Assembly (NCBI RefSeq): GCF_000378185.1
Contig: NZ_KB899384.1
Location: forward strand, 66,320 to 130,319
Direction of reading: 5' to 3'
DNA length: 64,000 nt
DNA from: Salinimonas chungwhensis DSM 16280
GTDB taxonomy: Bacteria > Pseudomonadota > Gammaproteobacteria > Enterobacterales > Alteromonadaceae
Under the pieces are notes generated by a model. It was given only the letters and a program-made list of their open reading frames with translations, ran no database searches and was not told the DNA's origin. Positions 1-10,078 of this stretch are shown piece by piece (position 1 is the first letter of the stretch; the number at the start of each line of letters is the position of its first letter). The translations under genes were made by a program, and so were the position numbers.

Positions 1-1
1 T

Positions 2-1057
2 GCGGTAGTTGAAGTTCAGGATTCTCGCGCCTGGCTGGACAATAACGATCCCACTTTAACCGCCTCGCAAGTCAATACATTAGAACCGCTTCAATTCTTC
101 TTGCGCTATTCACCTGACCAGATTGAATACATTGATAACCTTACAGTAGGGAGGGTTGCACTGGATCACGGTAGCCGCAGGCTGATGTCAAAAGGAGTCT
201 TTAGAAACGCAATTAATAACTTTGACGGTGTATACACTGACGGACATTGGCAGAACTGGCAGGTGCGGGCATTTTATTTGTTACCGGTTAGTCGATTACC
301 CTCAGATAAACAACTAGTGGCGGATAATGCCCGAGCATTTGATAAGAGTTTCAACGACCGGCGCTTCTTTGGCTTATTTGCTCATAGTGACGATAAACAA
401 TGGAATTTACACAGCTACTGGCTAAAAGAGCAAGACAGTCCAGAGTTAGCCACAAAAAACCGGGACCTCTACACGTTAGGAGTCGAGTTCACCGAGACAC
501 TGGCAGAGGTATGGCTGGCTAATATCGAAGTGATAGGCCAGACCGGCACATCGCGGCAGTCATCCAGTCCCGCTGATACTACCGATTTAGATCATCGAGG
601 CTGGCTTGTACACGCAAGTTTGGGACGTGCAATTACCGCCAATACCGTGTTGAAAGGGGAGCTTGATCTGATCAGTGGCGACAATGACAGATCGGACAAT
701 ACCATTCACGACTTTGACGGCTTATATGGAGTCAGACGTTTTGATTTTGGGCCCACCGATGTCTACCAGGCATTACCCCGAAGAAATCTCACCGCGCTGG
801 GTGCCAGAAGTGTAAGTAAATTTAATGGTAAGCAAAATCTGATGCTGGGGTATAAATCGTTTTGGTACCAGCGAGCACCGCAAGGGGTAGACGATTTTAT
901 CGGCCATCAGGTTGAAGCACGCTTGCGTATCCAAACTACGCCTTCGCTAAGGCTGGAGTGGGGCGGCGCATACTTACTTAAAGGTGAAGGCTTCGAACGA
1001 GGCGCTTATCCGGATAATTCAATTTACGCCTATACAGCGTTTCTATACAAATTTTGA
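2..1057 (+). CDS. alginate-export-family outer membrane protein, 3' part
   Basis: The reading frame is open from the left edge of the window, so the gene starts outside it; no true start is visible. The first visible residues (VEVQDSRAWLDN, then LEPLQ a little further on) match the strand pattern of the alginate_exp family of beta-barrel porins. The rest has alternating polar and aromatic strands with short turns, and the protein ends in YTAFLYKF; a terminal Phe is the usual outer-membrane assembly signal. Family members let alginate or other anionic or aromatic substrates cross the outer membrane, but the substrate here cannot be read from sequence. It converges on the sensor kinase that follows. 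Family assignment is fairly sure, function less so. Confidence 0.75.
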   Translation, partial: AVVEVQDSRAWLDNNDPTLTASQVNTLEPLQFFLRYSPDQIEYIDNLTVGRVALDHGSRRLMSKGVFRNAINNFDGVYTDGHWQNWQVRAFYLLPVSRLPSDKQLVADNARAFDKSFNDRRFFGLFAHSDDKQWNLHSYWLKEQDSPELATKNRDLYTLGVEFTETLAEVWLANIEVIGQTGTSRQSSSPADTTDLDHRGWLVHASLGRAITANTVLKGELDLISGDNDRSDNTIHDFDGLYGVRRFDFGPTDVYQALPRRNLTALGARSVSKFNGKQNLMLGYKSFWYQRAPQGVDDFIGHQVEARLRIQTTPSLRLEWGGAYLLKGEGFERGAYPDNSIYAYTAFLYKF

Positions 1058-1185
1058 TGATTTCATTCCGGGTGGTTCGCTATGCACAAGCCCTATCATT
1101 ATAGAGCGGCGTGGCTACCCGGTTTTATCGCATGTGTACGATATGGGCAAACTAACCGTTGAAATCTTTCATCTTTGCGATGGCA

Positions 1186-4100
1186 TTAAACCGGACCTCT
1201 AAAATAACCCAGTTCCCGCATTATAAGATGCTTTAAGGCGGCGGGCTTGACCGGTTTAGACAGATAAAACAGATCATTTTGTTGAGCCTGCTCACGGATC
1301 CCTTCGCTACGGTTTGCAGTGATGAGAATACCTGGCACATTTAACTGCCAGTACTCCCGCAATGTGGTCGCGGCTGCAATACCTGTCTGACCAAAATCCA
1401 GATGATAATCTACGATAAGAATATCCGGTGCACGAGGGCATATTAACAATGCCTGATCAACGGTTGCAGCCGATGTTATTGTTGCGCCCCATTGCGACAG
1501 TAATAATGTCATAGCCTTTACAATCTGCGGGTCATTTTCCACCAGCAAGACTGATGTTTTAGCCAACATTGCAGAGGGTTGAAGAGGGGAGTTTTCCACT
1601 ACCTCTGAGTATGGGGTTTTATCTTTGCAGCGGGGTAGAAGAACGCGAAAAACAGTGCCTTTATTTATCGACGATTGCAAATCCAGAGGATGGTGCAACA
1701 GCTCACTCATTCGCTCTACTATTGTTAATCCCAGGCCCAGCCCCTGATTTTTATGATGAGGGGAAAGCTGCAAAAATTCAGCGAATATATTTTGCTGTTG
1801 GTCGACAGGAATACCCGGCCCTGTATCGTAAACACATAAAGCAACTTGCCCCGGGCCCAGTCGCCTCATCCCTATTATCACGCCACCATGATCGGTATAA
1901 CGTACTGCATTGGACAGCAGGTTTTGTGCAATCCGACGCAATAATTGTTTATCGGAGCGCACCACAAGCGACGTTTTTACATAGCGCAAACGCAGATTCT
2001 GCTGGCTGCTGATAACGGAAAACTCTTTAACCAAAGGTGCAAGTACATCGTCGACGCAAAACTCACTAAATTGCGGGACGAGCTTGCCAGATTCCAGTTT
2101 TGTCATATCCAGTAGCATCGAGAGTAAACTTTCGGCACTGTTTAAGGAGCTGACAACCCCCTGGGACAACTCTTCCAGTTCACTTGCCGCTGTCTTTTGT
2201 AACAGCAGCGAGGCAAACAGCGTGGCTGCATTAAAAGGCTGCATCAAATCATGTCCGGCAGCGGCCAGAAAGCGTGTTTTACTTTCATTGGCGCGTTCTG
2301 CTTCGAGGCGGGCAAGTTGCAACTCTTCGGTGCGCTGCCTGACGCGTTCCTCAAGTACCTCTTTGGACTCTTCCAACGCTTCCTGTATCTGAATATATTC
2401 AGTAATATCGCTGTAAGTTGTGACATATCCTCCCCCGGGAAGTGGACTGCCATTGAGCTCTATTACTTTGCCATCGGGCTGCTTGCGAATATATTTATAA
2501 CACGTGCCCTCGCGCATAAATGCAATGCGCTTGGCGATTTCGTTATCGACGTTGTCGGTGTCGCCTAACAACCCCCGTCGCGCATTGTATTGTAGTAAGT
2601 TTTCGATATGCATGCCGGTTTCCAGCACGCCCGTGGGATAATTGAACAAGGCTTCGTACCTGGTGTTCCAGGCGAGAAGACAAAGGTGATGATCAAGCAC
2701 GCTGATGCCTTGCTGAATATGCTGCACCGAAGATTGCAGCACTTCATGATTAAACTGAAAAGACATTGATGCTTCTTCTACCCAGTCAACCAGCTCCGGT
2801 AATTCATGATGGCGGGATTCTGCCAGTGCACTAAGCAATACCCGCGCCCCCGGCGTACCCACCTGAGAAGCCAGCAGCCGCTCTACTTTCTGCAGTAGTC
2901 CGGCGCTAGCATAGCCGTTGCCCGATTTGCTGGTAGTATTCAACTGCCCGCTAAGCTGAGCCTGTTCATCAGGCTCCAGAACGCGTTGGGTAAGTTCCAT
3001 CAGATTCGCCACTCTTATCATTAGTGCGGGCGTCTTGGTGGGTTCGGCTACCTTTGATGAAGCCCGTGCGCGGGTCATCAAACTGACCAGAATAAAAGCG
3101 ATAAGATTCACCAGCAGGCTTAAGATAAAGCCACCGGCAAGCTCGCTGTCACTTGGCGCTGGATCAAAATAATAGCTCGAAAGCAGGCTTGGGTAGAGTA
3201 CCCAGCTAAGCCAGCCGCAAAATCCAGTAAGCAGCCCCAGACAGGCGCCCTTTACAGTAGCCCGGGACCAAAACAGTCCAAGTAACATCGTCGGCAGCAT
3301 TTGTCCGAGCAATGCTATGGCGATAATACCGCTTTTGACCAGCGGCGCTGACTGACTTACATTCAGGTGATACCAGTAAGCAACGGTTAAAACGACTAAT
3401 ACCGTAATACGGCGAATGGTCAGTATGCCACTGGCCTGCATTGTATTCACCGAACGCTTTTTAAGGCGAATAGTAAGCCATAATGGGGTAATCAGATTAT
3501 TTGCGATCATCACTCCAAGGGCCAGGGTTGCAACAATTATCATACTGGTGGTGGCGGATAGACCACCGATAAATGCAGCCAGCGATACCGAAAGATTAGA
3601 TTGGGAGAGCGGTAATGCCAGCACAAATTCATCGGAGCTGATAAGCCGGGTGTCCAGAATCATTGTTCCAGCCAGCGCCAGAGGCAGAACAAATACAGTC
3701 ATGCTGAGCAGGTACAGAGGAAACAACCAGCGGGCAGTGCGTAATTCTCCATCGCCATTACTTTCCACAAAGTTCATGTGAAATTGACGAGGCAGAACAA
3801 ACATCGAACAAACGCCCAGCAACATATGACCAAGGTAAACCCAGGGCGCAGTGTCTGAGTAAATGATTTCCCGCGCTTCAGCATGGGTGGCGGCTTGCGC
3901 AAACAAATCGAACGGGCCGTCAAACAACACATAGCAGGCAAAAATACCTACCACTGACAGGCCCACTAGTTTTAATACCGACTCTAGAGCGATGGTGAGT
4001 AACAGGCCCGGATGCTTTTCTTTCAGACTCAGGCTGCGGGTGCCGAAAAGGATGGCGAACAATGCCATCAGGGCGGCCACATAAATGCCTACGGTATTAA

Positions 4101-4551
4101 GCCCCTGACTGGCATCAGGGGCCAACAGATTGATACTCTTGGTTATTGCATCCAATTGCAATGCGATATAGGGAATAACCCCAATGAAACACAGCGCCGT
4201 TATTAACCCGGCAATAAGGTGGGAACGTTCATAGCGCAGGGCAATAAAATCTGCCAGCGAACTTATATTGTGTTGCTGGCACAACCGGTTAATGTGGACC
4301 AGCACTGGGAACATGAACATCATGACCAACACAATACCGGCGTAGGTAGGCACCACGGCCCAGCCAAATTGAACCGCCTGAGTGGTTGTGCCAAAAAAAG
4401 CCCAGGACGTGCAATGGACGCCGAGTCCAAGGCTATAGAGCACCGGGTGCTGTTGGTTGGCTTTCAGGTACTTATCACCGACAAAGGCGACAACGAACAA
4501 AATCGTCAGATAGCCAATCACAATGGCACCGACTGTCCAGATACTTAGCAT
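1186..4551 (-). CDS. hybrid sensor histidine kinase with SLC5-like N-terminal transporter domain
   Basis: A very long kinase of about 1,120 residues. The N-terminal ~500 residues are a multi-helix sodium/solute symporter (SLC5, PutP-like) domain, as in the CbrA class of kinases. Then come a PAS-type sensor (about 620-740), a coiled coil and a HisKA domain. The H-box reads AAGHDLMQPFNA, with the phosphorylated His near residue 767. The ATPase domain shows NLLSNAVRYTDHGG, YDTGPGIP and GLGLGL. The C-terminal receiver has LIVDYHLD and LSKPVKP. The HDLMQP form of the H-box resembles the NahK group. The ATG at 4551 is chosen; an in-frame TTG at 4596 would add 15 residues, and neither has a clear ribosome site. 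The signal sensed is unknown; CbrA-type kinases are linked to carbon and amino-acid use. No partner regulator is adjacent. Confidence 0.85.
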   Translation of the reverse strand: MLSIWTVGAIVIGYLTILFVVAFVGDKYLKANQQHPVLYSLGLGVHCTSWAFFGTTTQAVQFGWAVVPTYAGIVLVMMFMFPVLVHINRLCQQHNISSLADFIALRYERSHLIAGLITALCFIGVIPYIALQLDAITKSINLLAPDASQGLNTVGIYVAALMALFAILFGTRSLSLKEKHPGLLLTIALESVLKLVGLSVVGIFACYVLFDGPFDLFAQAATHAEAREIIYSDTAPWVYLGHMLLGVCSMFVLPRQFHMNFVESNGDGELRTARWLFPLYLLSMTVFVLPLALAGTMILDTRLISSDEFVLALPLSQSNLSVSLAAFIGGLSATTSMIIVATLALGVMIANNLITPLWLTIRLKKRSVNTMQASGILTIRRITVLVVLTVAYWYHLNVSQSAPLVKSGIIAIALLGQMLPTMLLGLFWSRATVKGACLGLLTGFCGWLSWVLYPSLLSSYYFDPAPSDSELAGGFILSLLVNLIAFILVSLMTRARASSKVAEPTKTPALMIRVANLMELTQRVLEPDEQAQLSGQLNTTSKSGNGYASAGLLQKVERLLASQVGTPGARVLLSALAESRHHELPELVDWVEEASMSFQFNHEVLQSSVQHIQQGISVLDHHLCLLAWNTRYEALFNYPTGVLETGMHIENLLQYNARRGLLGDTDNVDNEIAKRIAFMREGTCYKYIRKQPDGKVIELNGSPLPGGGYVTTYSDITEYIQIQEALEESKEVLEERVRQRTEELQLARLEAERANESKTRFLAAAGHDLMQPFNAATLFASLLLQKTAASELEELSQGVVSSLNSAESLLSMLLDMTKLESGKLVPQFSEFCVDDVLAPLVKEFSVISSQQNLRLRYVKTSLVVRSDKQLLRRIAQNLLSNAVRYTDHGGVIIGMRRLGPGQVALCVYDTGPGIPVDQQQNIFAEFLQLSPHHKNQGLGLGLTIVERMSELLHHPLDLQSSINKGTVFRVLLPRCKDKTPYSEVVENSPLQPSAMLAKTSVLLVENDPQIVKAMTLLLSQWGATITSAATVDQALLICPRAPDILIVDYHLDFGQTGIAAATTLREYWQLNVPGILITANRSEGIREQAQQNDLFYLSKPVKPAALKHLIMRELGYFRGPV

Positions 4552-4645
4552 GTAAATAAAGAGTAAAAAGAGTTGCTGTCCAATAACATACCGCAACTCT
4601 TAGCGGCAGGACAGTATTCTATCCCACAATTCTTATACGGTTACC

Positions 4646-4671
4646 CTTGAAGCTGAATAAACCAGCCCCAT
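4646..4671 (+). promoter_or_regulatory. heat-shock sigma-32-type promoter of grpE
   Basis: CTTGAA at 4646-4651 and CCCCAT at 4666-4671 are separated by 14 bases. This is an essentially perfect match to the sigma-32 consensus, including the CC before the -35 box and TTA after the -10. It lies about 140 bases before the grpE start in a 260-base gap between divergent genes. Confidence 0.8.
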
Positions 4672-4813
4672 TACATATGGCCACACGCAGTCAGCATTGA
4701 ATTTGAAAAAATTAAATATTGAATTTTTTTTTACTCAGGGCTGGAAAAATTACTGAACGACCCTATTGAAGGGGTAATCAAAAATTGCCCTGAATATTTA
4801 GCTGGAGGTAGGC

Positions 4814-5464
4814 ATGAGCGATAAGCGCGACGAGCAGGCGCAGCAAGAAACAGACGCTGAGGTAACCGTGGACAATGTACAGGAAGAAGTACAGGACGTG
4901 CCGGTTCAGGAAGGTGAAGTTGTCAGCGAAGACAAAGGCCCCTCTGATGATAGCGATGCCCAGCAGCGCATCTATGAGCTTGAAAATGCGCTAAGCGAAG
5001 CGGAAGCAAAGATCAAAGAACAGCAGGAAGGGGTATTGCGCGCCCGTGCTGATATGGAAAATGCCCGCCGCCGTGCTGAAGCCGAAGTAGAAAAGGCCAG
5101 AAAATTTGCCCTGGAGCGGTTTGCCGGTGAGCTCCTACCTGTAGTGGATAACCTGGAACGGGCCATTGAGGCCGGGGACAGCGCCAATGAGGCAGTAAAA
5201 CCGCTGCTTGAAGGTGTGGAAATGACGCAGAAATCATTTATCAGCACTATCGAAAAGTTTGGAGTACAGCCTATCGATCCGCAGGGCGAAGTATTTAATC
5301 CTGAATTGCATCAGGCTATGTCCATGCAGGAAAGTGCTGATCATGAGCCGAATACGGTAATGATGGTTATGCAAAAAGGGTATGAATTAAATGGTCGTCT
5401 GCTAAGACCGGCCATGGTGATGGTAGCTCGTGCGCCGGACAGTGGCGTGGATACCAAAGCCTAA
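4814..5464 (+). CDS. grpE: nucleotide exchange factor GrpE
   Basis: GrpE is the cytoplasmic co-chaperone that releases ADP from DnaK and resets its substrate cycle. The 216-residue protein has a long acidic N-terminus, a helical dimerisation region (about 45-120, rich in Glu/Lys/Ala heptads) and the C-terminal beta domain containing [20 protein letters not shown] and a later [17 protein letters not shown]. These are diagnostic GrpE motifs. GGAGGT lies seven bases before the ATG. It is followed directly by dnaK, and a sigma-32-type promoter lies upstream, so heat-shock control is expected. Confidence 0.97.
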   Translation: MSDKRDEQAQQETDAEVTVDNVQEEVQDVPVQEGEVVSEDKGPSDDSDAQQRIYELENALSEAEAKIKEQQEGVLRARADMENARRRAEAEVEKARKFALERFAGELLPVVDNLERAIEAGDSANEAVKPLLEGVEMTQKSFISTIEKFGVQPIDPQGEVFNPELHQAMSMQESADHEPNTVMMVMQKGYELNGRLLRPAMVMVARAPDSGVDTKA

Positions 5465-5492
5465 AAATACGCAAAAAGTTTTGCGGTTAAGT

Positions 5493-5519
5493 ATTGAAAA
5501 GTGGCGGGAATAACCCCAC
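5493..5519 (+). promoter_or_regulatory. second sigma-32-type promoter, in front of dnaK
   Basis: ATTGAA at 5493-5498 and CCCCAC at 5514-5519, spaced by 15 bases, lie in the grpE-dnaK gap about 43 bases before the dnaK ATG. Each box has one mismatch to the heat-shock consensus. It could let dnaK be expressed above the level of grpE. Confidence 0.6.
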
Positions 5520-5561
5520 TAATTGTGCAGAAATTAAAGAACATATTTTCGGAGACACGTA

Positions 5562-7490
5562 ATGGGTAGAATCATTGGTATCGACTTAGGTACAACGAAT
5601 TCATGTGTCGCAGTTTTAGACGGCGACAAACCACGCGTTATTGAAAACGCGGAAGGCGATCGCACCACGCCATCAATAATTGCTTACACCAGTGATGGTG
5701 AAACGTTAGTCGGTCAGTCGGCTAAACGTCAGGCGGTTACTAATCCAGAAAACACGCTGTTTGCTATCAAGCGACTCATAGGTCGTCGCTTTGAAGATAA
5801 AGAAGTACAGCGTGACATCGACATTATGCCTTATCAAATTACCAAGGCTGACAATGGCGATGCATGGGTTGGTGCTAAAGGCGAAAAAATGGCGCCTCCG
5901 CAGGTATCTGCAGAAGTACTGAAAAAAATGAAGAAAACCGCAGAAGACTATCTGGGTGAAGAAGTAACTGCTGCCGTTATCACAGTACCTGCTTATTTTA
6001 ATGACTCGCAGCGTCAGGCAACAAAAGATGCCGGTCGTATTGCAGGGTTAGAAGTAAAACGTATCATTAACGAACCTACTGCCGCTGCCCTTGCTTATGG
6101 CATGGATAAGCAGAAAGGCGACAATGTAGTAGCTGTGTACGACCTTGGTGGTGGTACTTTTGATATCTCAATTATCGAAATTGACAATGTCGACGGTGAG
6201 CACACCTTTGAAGTTCTGGCTACTAACGGTGATACGCATTTAGGTGGTGAGGATTTCGATAACCGCATCATTACCTATCTGGTTGATGAGTTTAAGCGTG
6301 AGCAGGGTATCGATCTGCGTAAAGATCCGCTGGCCATGCAGCGCTTAAAAGAAGCGGGCGAGAAAGCGAAGATCGAACTATCTTCTGCACAGCAGACTGA
6401 GGTTAATCTTCCTTATATTACTGCCGACGCATCAGGCCCGAAACATCTGGCTATCAAGATCACCCGCGCCAAGCTGGAATCATTGGTAGAAGACATGGTT
6501 AAAAACTCGCTGGGCCCGGTGAAACAAGCATTAGCTGATGCTGACTTGTCGGTCAGCGATATACAGGACATCATTCTGGTTGGTGGTCAGACACGTATGC
6601 CACTGGTTCAGAAGTACGTTTCTGAGTTCTTCGGTAAGGATCCGCGCAGAGATGTGAACCCAGACGAAGCTGTTGCTGTAGGTGCTGCCATCCAGGGCGG
6701 TGTACTCTCTGGCGATGTTAAAGATGTATTGCTTCTGGATGTTACGCCGTTGTCTCTTGGTATTGAGACGATGGGCGGAGTGATGACTGTTTTGATTGAG
6801 AAAAACACGACTATTCCTACTAAGAAGTCGCAGACATTCTCAACAGCAGAAGATAATCAGTCAGCTGTAACAGTGCACGTATTACAGGGTGAGCGTAAGC
6901 AATCCAGTGGCAATAAGTCACTTGGTCAGTTCAACCTAGAGGGTATTCGACCTGCAGCACGCGGTGTACCACAAATCGAAGTAACATTCGACATCGATGC
7001 TGACGGTATCCTACACGTATCTGCAAAAGATAAAGATACCGGCAAAGAGCAGAAAATCACTATCAAAGCGTCTTCCGGTCTTAACGAGGAAGAAGTCGAT
7101 AAAATGGTAGCGGATGCCGAAGCTAATAAAGAAGCCGACAAGAAGTTTGAAGAGTTGGTTCAGGCGCGTAATCAGGCAGATGGCATGGTCCACGCAACCC
7201 GTAAGCAGCTTGAAGAAGTTGGTGATGCGCTATCAGAAGAAGACAAGGCGCCTATTGAGCAGGCAATTTCTGATCTTGAAACTGCACTGAAAGGTGAAGA
7301 TAAGGAAGAAATCGAAGCGAAAACCCAGGCTCTGGTTGAAGCTTCTGGCAAGCTAATGGAAGCCGCGCAGGCACAAGGCGGACAGCCTGGTGCTGAGGCA
7401 GGCGCTGAACAAACACAGCAGGAAGGTAAAACTGACGACGATGTCGTAGATGCTGAGTTTGAAGAAGTGAAAGACGACGACAAAAAGTAA
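5562..7490 (+). CDS. dnaK: chaperone DnaK (Hsp70)
   Basis: ATP-driven chaperone that binds exposed hydrophobic segments, working with DnaJ and GrpE. The 642-residue protein has the usual length. The ATPase domain starts [14 protein letters not shown] and contains [13 protein letters not shown] and [10 protein letters not shown]. The interdomain linker and substrate domain follow ([19 protein letters not shown]). The lid ends in the acidic tail EEVKDDDKK, the terminal EEVD-like signature of bacterial Hsp70. GGAGA lies before the ATG. It forms a heat-shock cluster with grpE and dnaJ. Confidence 0.99.
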   Translation: MGRIIGIDLGTTNSCVAVLDGDKPRVIENAEGDRTTPSIIAYTSDGETLVGQSAKRQAVTNPENTLFAIKRLIGRRFEDKEVQRDIDIMPYQITKADNGDAWVGAKGEKMAPPQVSAEVLKKMKKTAEDYLGEEVTAAVITVPAYFNDSQRQATKDAGRIAGLEVKRIINEPTAAALAYGMDKQKGDNVVAVYDLGGGTFDISIIEIDNVDGEHTFEVLATNGDTHLGGEDFDNRIITYLVDEFKREQGIDLRKDPLAMQRLKEAGEKAKIELSSAQQTEVNLPYITADASGPKHLAIKITRAKLESLVEDMVKNSLGPVKQALADADLSVSDIQDIILVGGQTRMPLVQKYVSEFFGKDPRRDVNPDEAVAVGAAIQGGVLSGDVKDVLLLDVTPLSLGIETMGGVMTVLIEKNTTIPTKKSQTFSTAEDNQSAVTVHVLQGERKQSSGNKSLGQFNLEGIRPAARGVPQIEVTFDIDADGILHVSAKDKDTGKEQKITIKASSGLNEEEVDKMVADAEANKEADKKFEELVQARNQADGMVHATRKQLEEVGDALSEEDKAPIEQAISDLETALKGEDKEEIEAKTQALVEASGKLMEAAQAQGGQPGAEAGAEQTQQEGKTDDDVVDAEFEEVKDDDKK

Positions 7491-7536
7491 GCTGTCGTCC
7501 CATTCCGCCTGACCGGGCGGAGTAACGTCACAGTAC

Positions 7537-7572
7537 AGGCGCAGCAGGGTATTCTTGTTGCGCCTTTTGTTG
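7537..7572 (+). terminator. probable terminator between dnaK and dnaJ
   Basis: AGGCGCA at 7537-7543 pairs with TGCGCCT at 7559-7565, followed by a T-rich run (TTTGTTGT). The loop is long, so it may only partly stop transcription before dnaJ. A smaller GC-rich stem (TCCGCC / GGCGGA) lies at 7504-7521. Confidence 0.5.
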
Positions 7573-7665
7573 TGTAATGGCAACAGAATGAGGCTGTGGT
7601 AACCGATTGATAAAGTGTGTGATGACCTCAGGCACTTGAAGTAACGAAGTAGGAAAAGTAGCGAT

Positions 7666-8796
7666 ATGTCGAAACGTGACTACTACGAGGTGCTAGGTGT
7701 TGATAGAAGCGCCGATGCACGCGATATCAAAAAAGCGTACAAAAAGCTGGCGATGAAGTATCACCCGGACCGTACTCAGGGTGATAAAGCACTGGAAGAT
7801 AAATTTAAAGAGATCCAGGAAGCTTACGAAATTCTCACCGATGATCAAAAACGGGCTGCTTATGATCAGTATGGTCATGCTGGTGTAGATCCGAATCGCG
7901 GTGGTGCCGGCTTCGGTGGCGGTGGCGACTTTGGCGATATCTTTGGTGACGTTTTCGGCGATATCTTCGGCGGTGGCCGCGGTGGTCGCCAATCCAGAGC
8001 TCGCCAGGGCGCTGATTTACGCTACAACCTTGAGCTTTCTCTAGAGGAAGCTGTACGCGGTAAAGATGTTGAGATAAGAGTACCTACCCTGGTTGAATGT
8101 GAAGTCTGTGACGGTTCGGGTGCCAAGAAGGGTACATCACCTACGACCTGCCCAACCTGTCATGGAAATGGCCAGGTGCAAATGCGTCAGGGGTTTTTCG
8201 CGGTTCAGCAAACCTGTCCGACCTGTTCCGGGCGCGGCAAGATTATCAGCGACCCGTGTAATAATTGTCGTGGCCAGGGCCGCACAGAACAGACCAAAAC
8301 GCTGTCTGTGAAGATACCTGCAGGTGTTGATACCGGAGACAGGATACGCTTGAACGGTGAAGGTGAAGCTGGTGAAGCAGGCGCTCCGGCAGGTGATTTG
8401 TATGTCCAGGTGCACATCCGCCAACATGAAATATTCACGCGAGAAGGCAATAATCTTTATTGCGAAGTGCCCCTAAGCTTTACGACTGCTGCATTGGGCG
8501 GCGAGTTACAGGTCCCCACATTGGATGGCAAAGTTAAGCTTAAGGTCAGCCCGGAAACACAGACCGGCAGAATGTTCCGGTTACGGGGCAAAGGCGTGAA
8601 ATCGGTACGTAATGGTATGGTCGGCGACCTGATGTGCAAGGTGGTGATTGAAACGCCGGTTAATTTATCCTCCAAGCAGAAAGAATTGTTAAAGGAGCTG
8701 GACGAGTCTATGGGTGGTGCAAAAGGTAAGCACAGCCCAAAGGAGCAAGGCTTTTTTGATGGTGTCAAAAAGTTTTTTGATGACCTGACAAATTAA
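7666..8796 (+). CDS. dnaJ: chaperone DnaJ (Hsp40)
   Basis: Co-chaperone that delivers clients to DnaK and stimulates its ATPase. At the N-terminus is the J domain with the HPD motif (KYHPDRTQ, near residue 33), then a Gly/Phe-rich stretch. Four zinc-binding repeats follow: [24 protein letters not shown] and CNNCRGQG. The last part is the two beta-rich client-binding domains. Its 376 residues are the normal length for type I DnaJ. The ribosome site AGGAAAAG precedes the ATG. A strong terminator closes the cluster. Confidence 0.98.
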   Translation: MSKRDYYEVLGVDRSADARDIKKAYKKLAMKYHPDRTQGDKALEDKFKEIQEAYEILTDDQKRAAYDQYGHAGVDPNRGGAGFGGGGDFGDIFGDVFGDIFGGGRGGRQSRARQGADLRYNLELSLEEAVRGKDVEIRVPTLVECEVCDGSGAKKGTSPTTCPTCHGNGQVQMRQGFFAVQQTCPTCSGRGKIISDPCNNCRGQGRTEQTKTLSVKIPAGVDTGDRIRLNGEGEAGEAGAPAGDLYVQVHIRQHEIFTREGNNLYCEVPLSFTTAALGGELQVPTLDGKVKLKVSPETQTGRMFRLRGKGVKSVRNGMVGDLMCKVVIETPVNLSSKQKELLKELDESMGGAKGKHSPKEQGFFDGVKKFFDDLTN

Positions 8797-8810
8797 TTAT
8801 CCTGCTAAAC

Positions 8811-8836
8811 AACCCTCCCAACGCGGAGGGTTTTTT
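8811..8836 (+). terminator. terminator after dnaJ
   Basis: CCCTCC at 8813-8818 pairs with GGAGGG at 8825-8830 across a six-base loop, followed at once by six T residues. Confidence 0.85.
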
Positions 8837-8950
8837 ATGGGTAAAGCAAAATAAAAAGCGTATCTATCGTGTATTCTGAATAAAAGTTAACCTGTATCGA
8901 GCACGATAGCGTAACAACAGTGTAATTAAGAAAAAGAGGGAGCATCCTTA

Positions 8951-9430
8951 ATGAAATCTACACACTTACTTGGCGCAGCCATTCTCGGCTTGTCATTTGC
9001 CATACCGGCTCAGTCGGTGGAAGTTGAGCCGGCAATGTCTGAAAAGCATGCCAACGCTTACACGGAATATCGTCAGTCTGTTTTTACGCTGCTAAAAAGT
9101 AATATCGGCCCGCTTGGAGCAATGGCGAAGGGAAAGATGGAATATGACACTGACCTGATGCAGACAAATGCGATGCGAATGGAGCAACTGGCAGGTATGT
9201 TGTCTGATTATCTTCGGGTTGATACCAGTAATTATGATCTGGACAGCGATGCAAAAGCCAGCATCTGGCAAAATTTTGATGATGTACAAAGTAAAATCAC
9301 CGACTTAAAACAAGCCGCTGCCAATTTACAAAACGTGGCGCAATCCGGTGATGAAAGCAAATTTCGTCAGGCCATCGGCAATGTCGGCAGTACCTGTAAG
9401 TCATGTCATGATGATTATAAAAAAGATTAA
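8951..9430 (+). CDS. cytochrome c' family periplasmic c-type cytochrome
   Basis: The 159-residue protein starts with a Sec signal peptide (LLGAAILGLSFAIPAQS, cleavage near residue 22). A four-helix-type body follows, and the haem motif CKSCH sits only five residues from the C-terminus. A single C-terminal CxxCH in a ~130-residue helical protein is the hallmark of cytochrome c' (Cytochrom_C_2). Such proteins bind NO or CO or carry electrons in the periplasm. GAGGGAG lies before the ATG. No redox partner is directly adjacent, although a b561-type cytochrome lies about 3 kb downstream on the other strand. Confidence 0.88.
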   Translation: MKSTHLLGAAILGLSFAIPAQSVEVEPAMSEKHANAYTEYRQSVFTLLKSNIGPLGAMAKGKMEYDTDLMQTNAMRMEQLAGMLSDYLRVDTSNYDLDSDAKASIWQNFDDVQSKITDLKQAAANLQNVAQSGDESKFRQAIGNVGSTCKSCHDDYKKD

Positions 9431-9554
9431 TACAGCCCAGCCCGGCAAGAAGAAAATATGGTTTTTTTAAACTCTTTTAGCTGTTCAGCCGAATACAATA
9501 GTGTGTGCCAACGAGCAGTTAGTCTGTTTCAGATAAAGGTTTAAGGAGAACACC

Positions 9555-9773
9555 ATGGATATTGAAGATAATCATTCTCCCAATGAAAAAAGTATTGCGG
9601 GAATGGAAGGGTTGCAGTCAGCAATTGCTAACGGTGAGAAGAACCGTGTTAAACAATTGCTTACTAATGAAATGCTTGATGATTTGCAAAAAGATTATCT
9701 GATTGAGCTGGCCAAAACCAGTGACAATCCGGATATCGTCAAGCTTATTGAAGAAACACCGACCCGCCCCTAG
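9555..9773 (+). CDS. small protein of unknown function, 72 aa
   Basis: A short, highly charged, helical protein (MDIEDNHSPNEK; a later stretch reads LTNEMLDDLQKDYLIELAK). It has no cysteines, signal peptide or membrane segment. A strong ribosome site (AAGGAG, six bases before the ATG) and a stem-loop just after the stop support it as a real gene. The repeated IANGEKNRVKQLL and KTSDNPDIVKLIEE look vaguely like single ankyrin-type helices, but that is only a resemblance. Function not recognised. Confidence 0.65.
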   Translation: MDIEDNHSPNEKSIAGMEGLQSAIANGEKNRVKQLLTNEMLDDLQKDYLIELAKTSDNPDIVKLIEETPTRP

Positions 9774-9782
9774 CGTAATTAA

Positions 9783-9803
9783 GCCGCTTGTGATGCAAGC
9801 GGC
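9783..9803 (+). terminator. stem-loop after the 72-aa gene
   Basis: GCCGCTTG at 9783-9790 pairs perfectly with CAAGCGGC at 9796-9803 around a five-base loop. The tail (GTTGTGC) is only weakly T-rich, so termination may be inefficient. Confidence 0.5.
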
Positions 9804-9916
9804 GTTGTGCGCTCAACCTGACACCAGCCGTCACGCTCGGAATAATTTTTGCTCCTGCGCAAATTAATAAGCGAAATTGCTATCTGGCCATAATTCTTTG
9901 CCACGTGGAGGATTAC

Positions 9917-10078
9917 TTGTGGCATATACGTTATCGAACATTATTGAATTACCGTAACACGCTGCAAAACTGGCTTTCTCAGCCGACTGCAGTGGTGGCC
10001 TCAGATAAAGAGTCATTTATTAATGATGATTTGATTGAGATTCTCCTGCCCACCCTTATCAAAAATGCTGCCACCTAA
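9917..10078 (+). CDS. possible 53-aa small ORF with TTG start
   Basis: A TTG codon five bases after GGAGG opens a frame of 54 codons including the stop. It encodes a basic N-terminal half (WHIRYRTLLNYRNTLQNW) and an acidic then hydrophobic end (DDLIEILLPTL). The ribosome site is the main support; no family is recognised and chance is possible. It lies in the otherwise empty gap between 9774 and 10421, where nothing else was seen. Confidence 0.25.
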   Translation: MWHIRYRTLLNYRNTLQNWLSQPTAVVASDKESFINDDLIEILLPTLIKNAAT

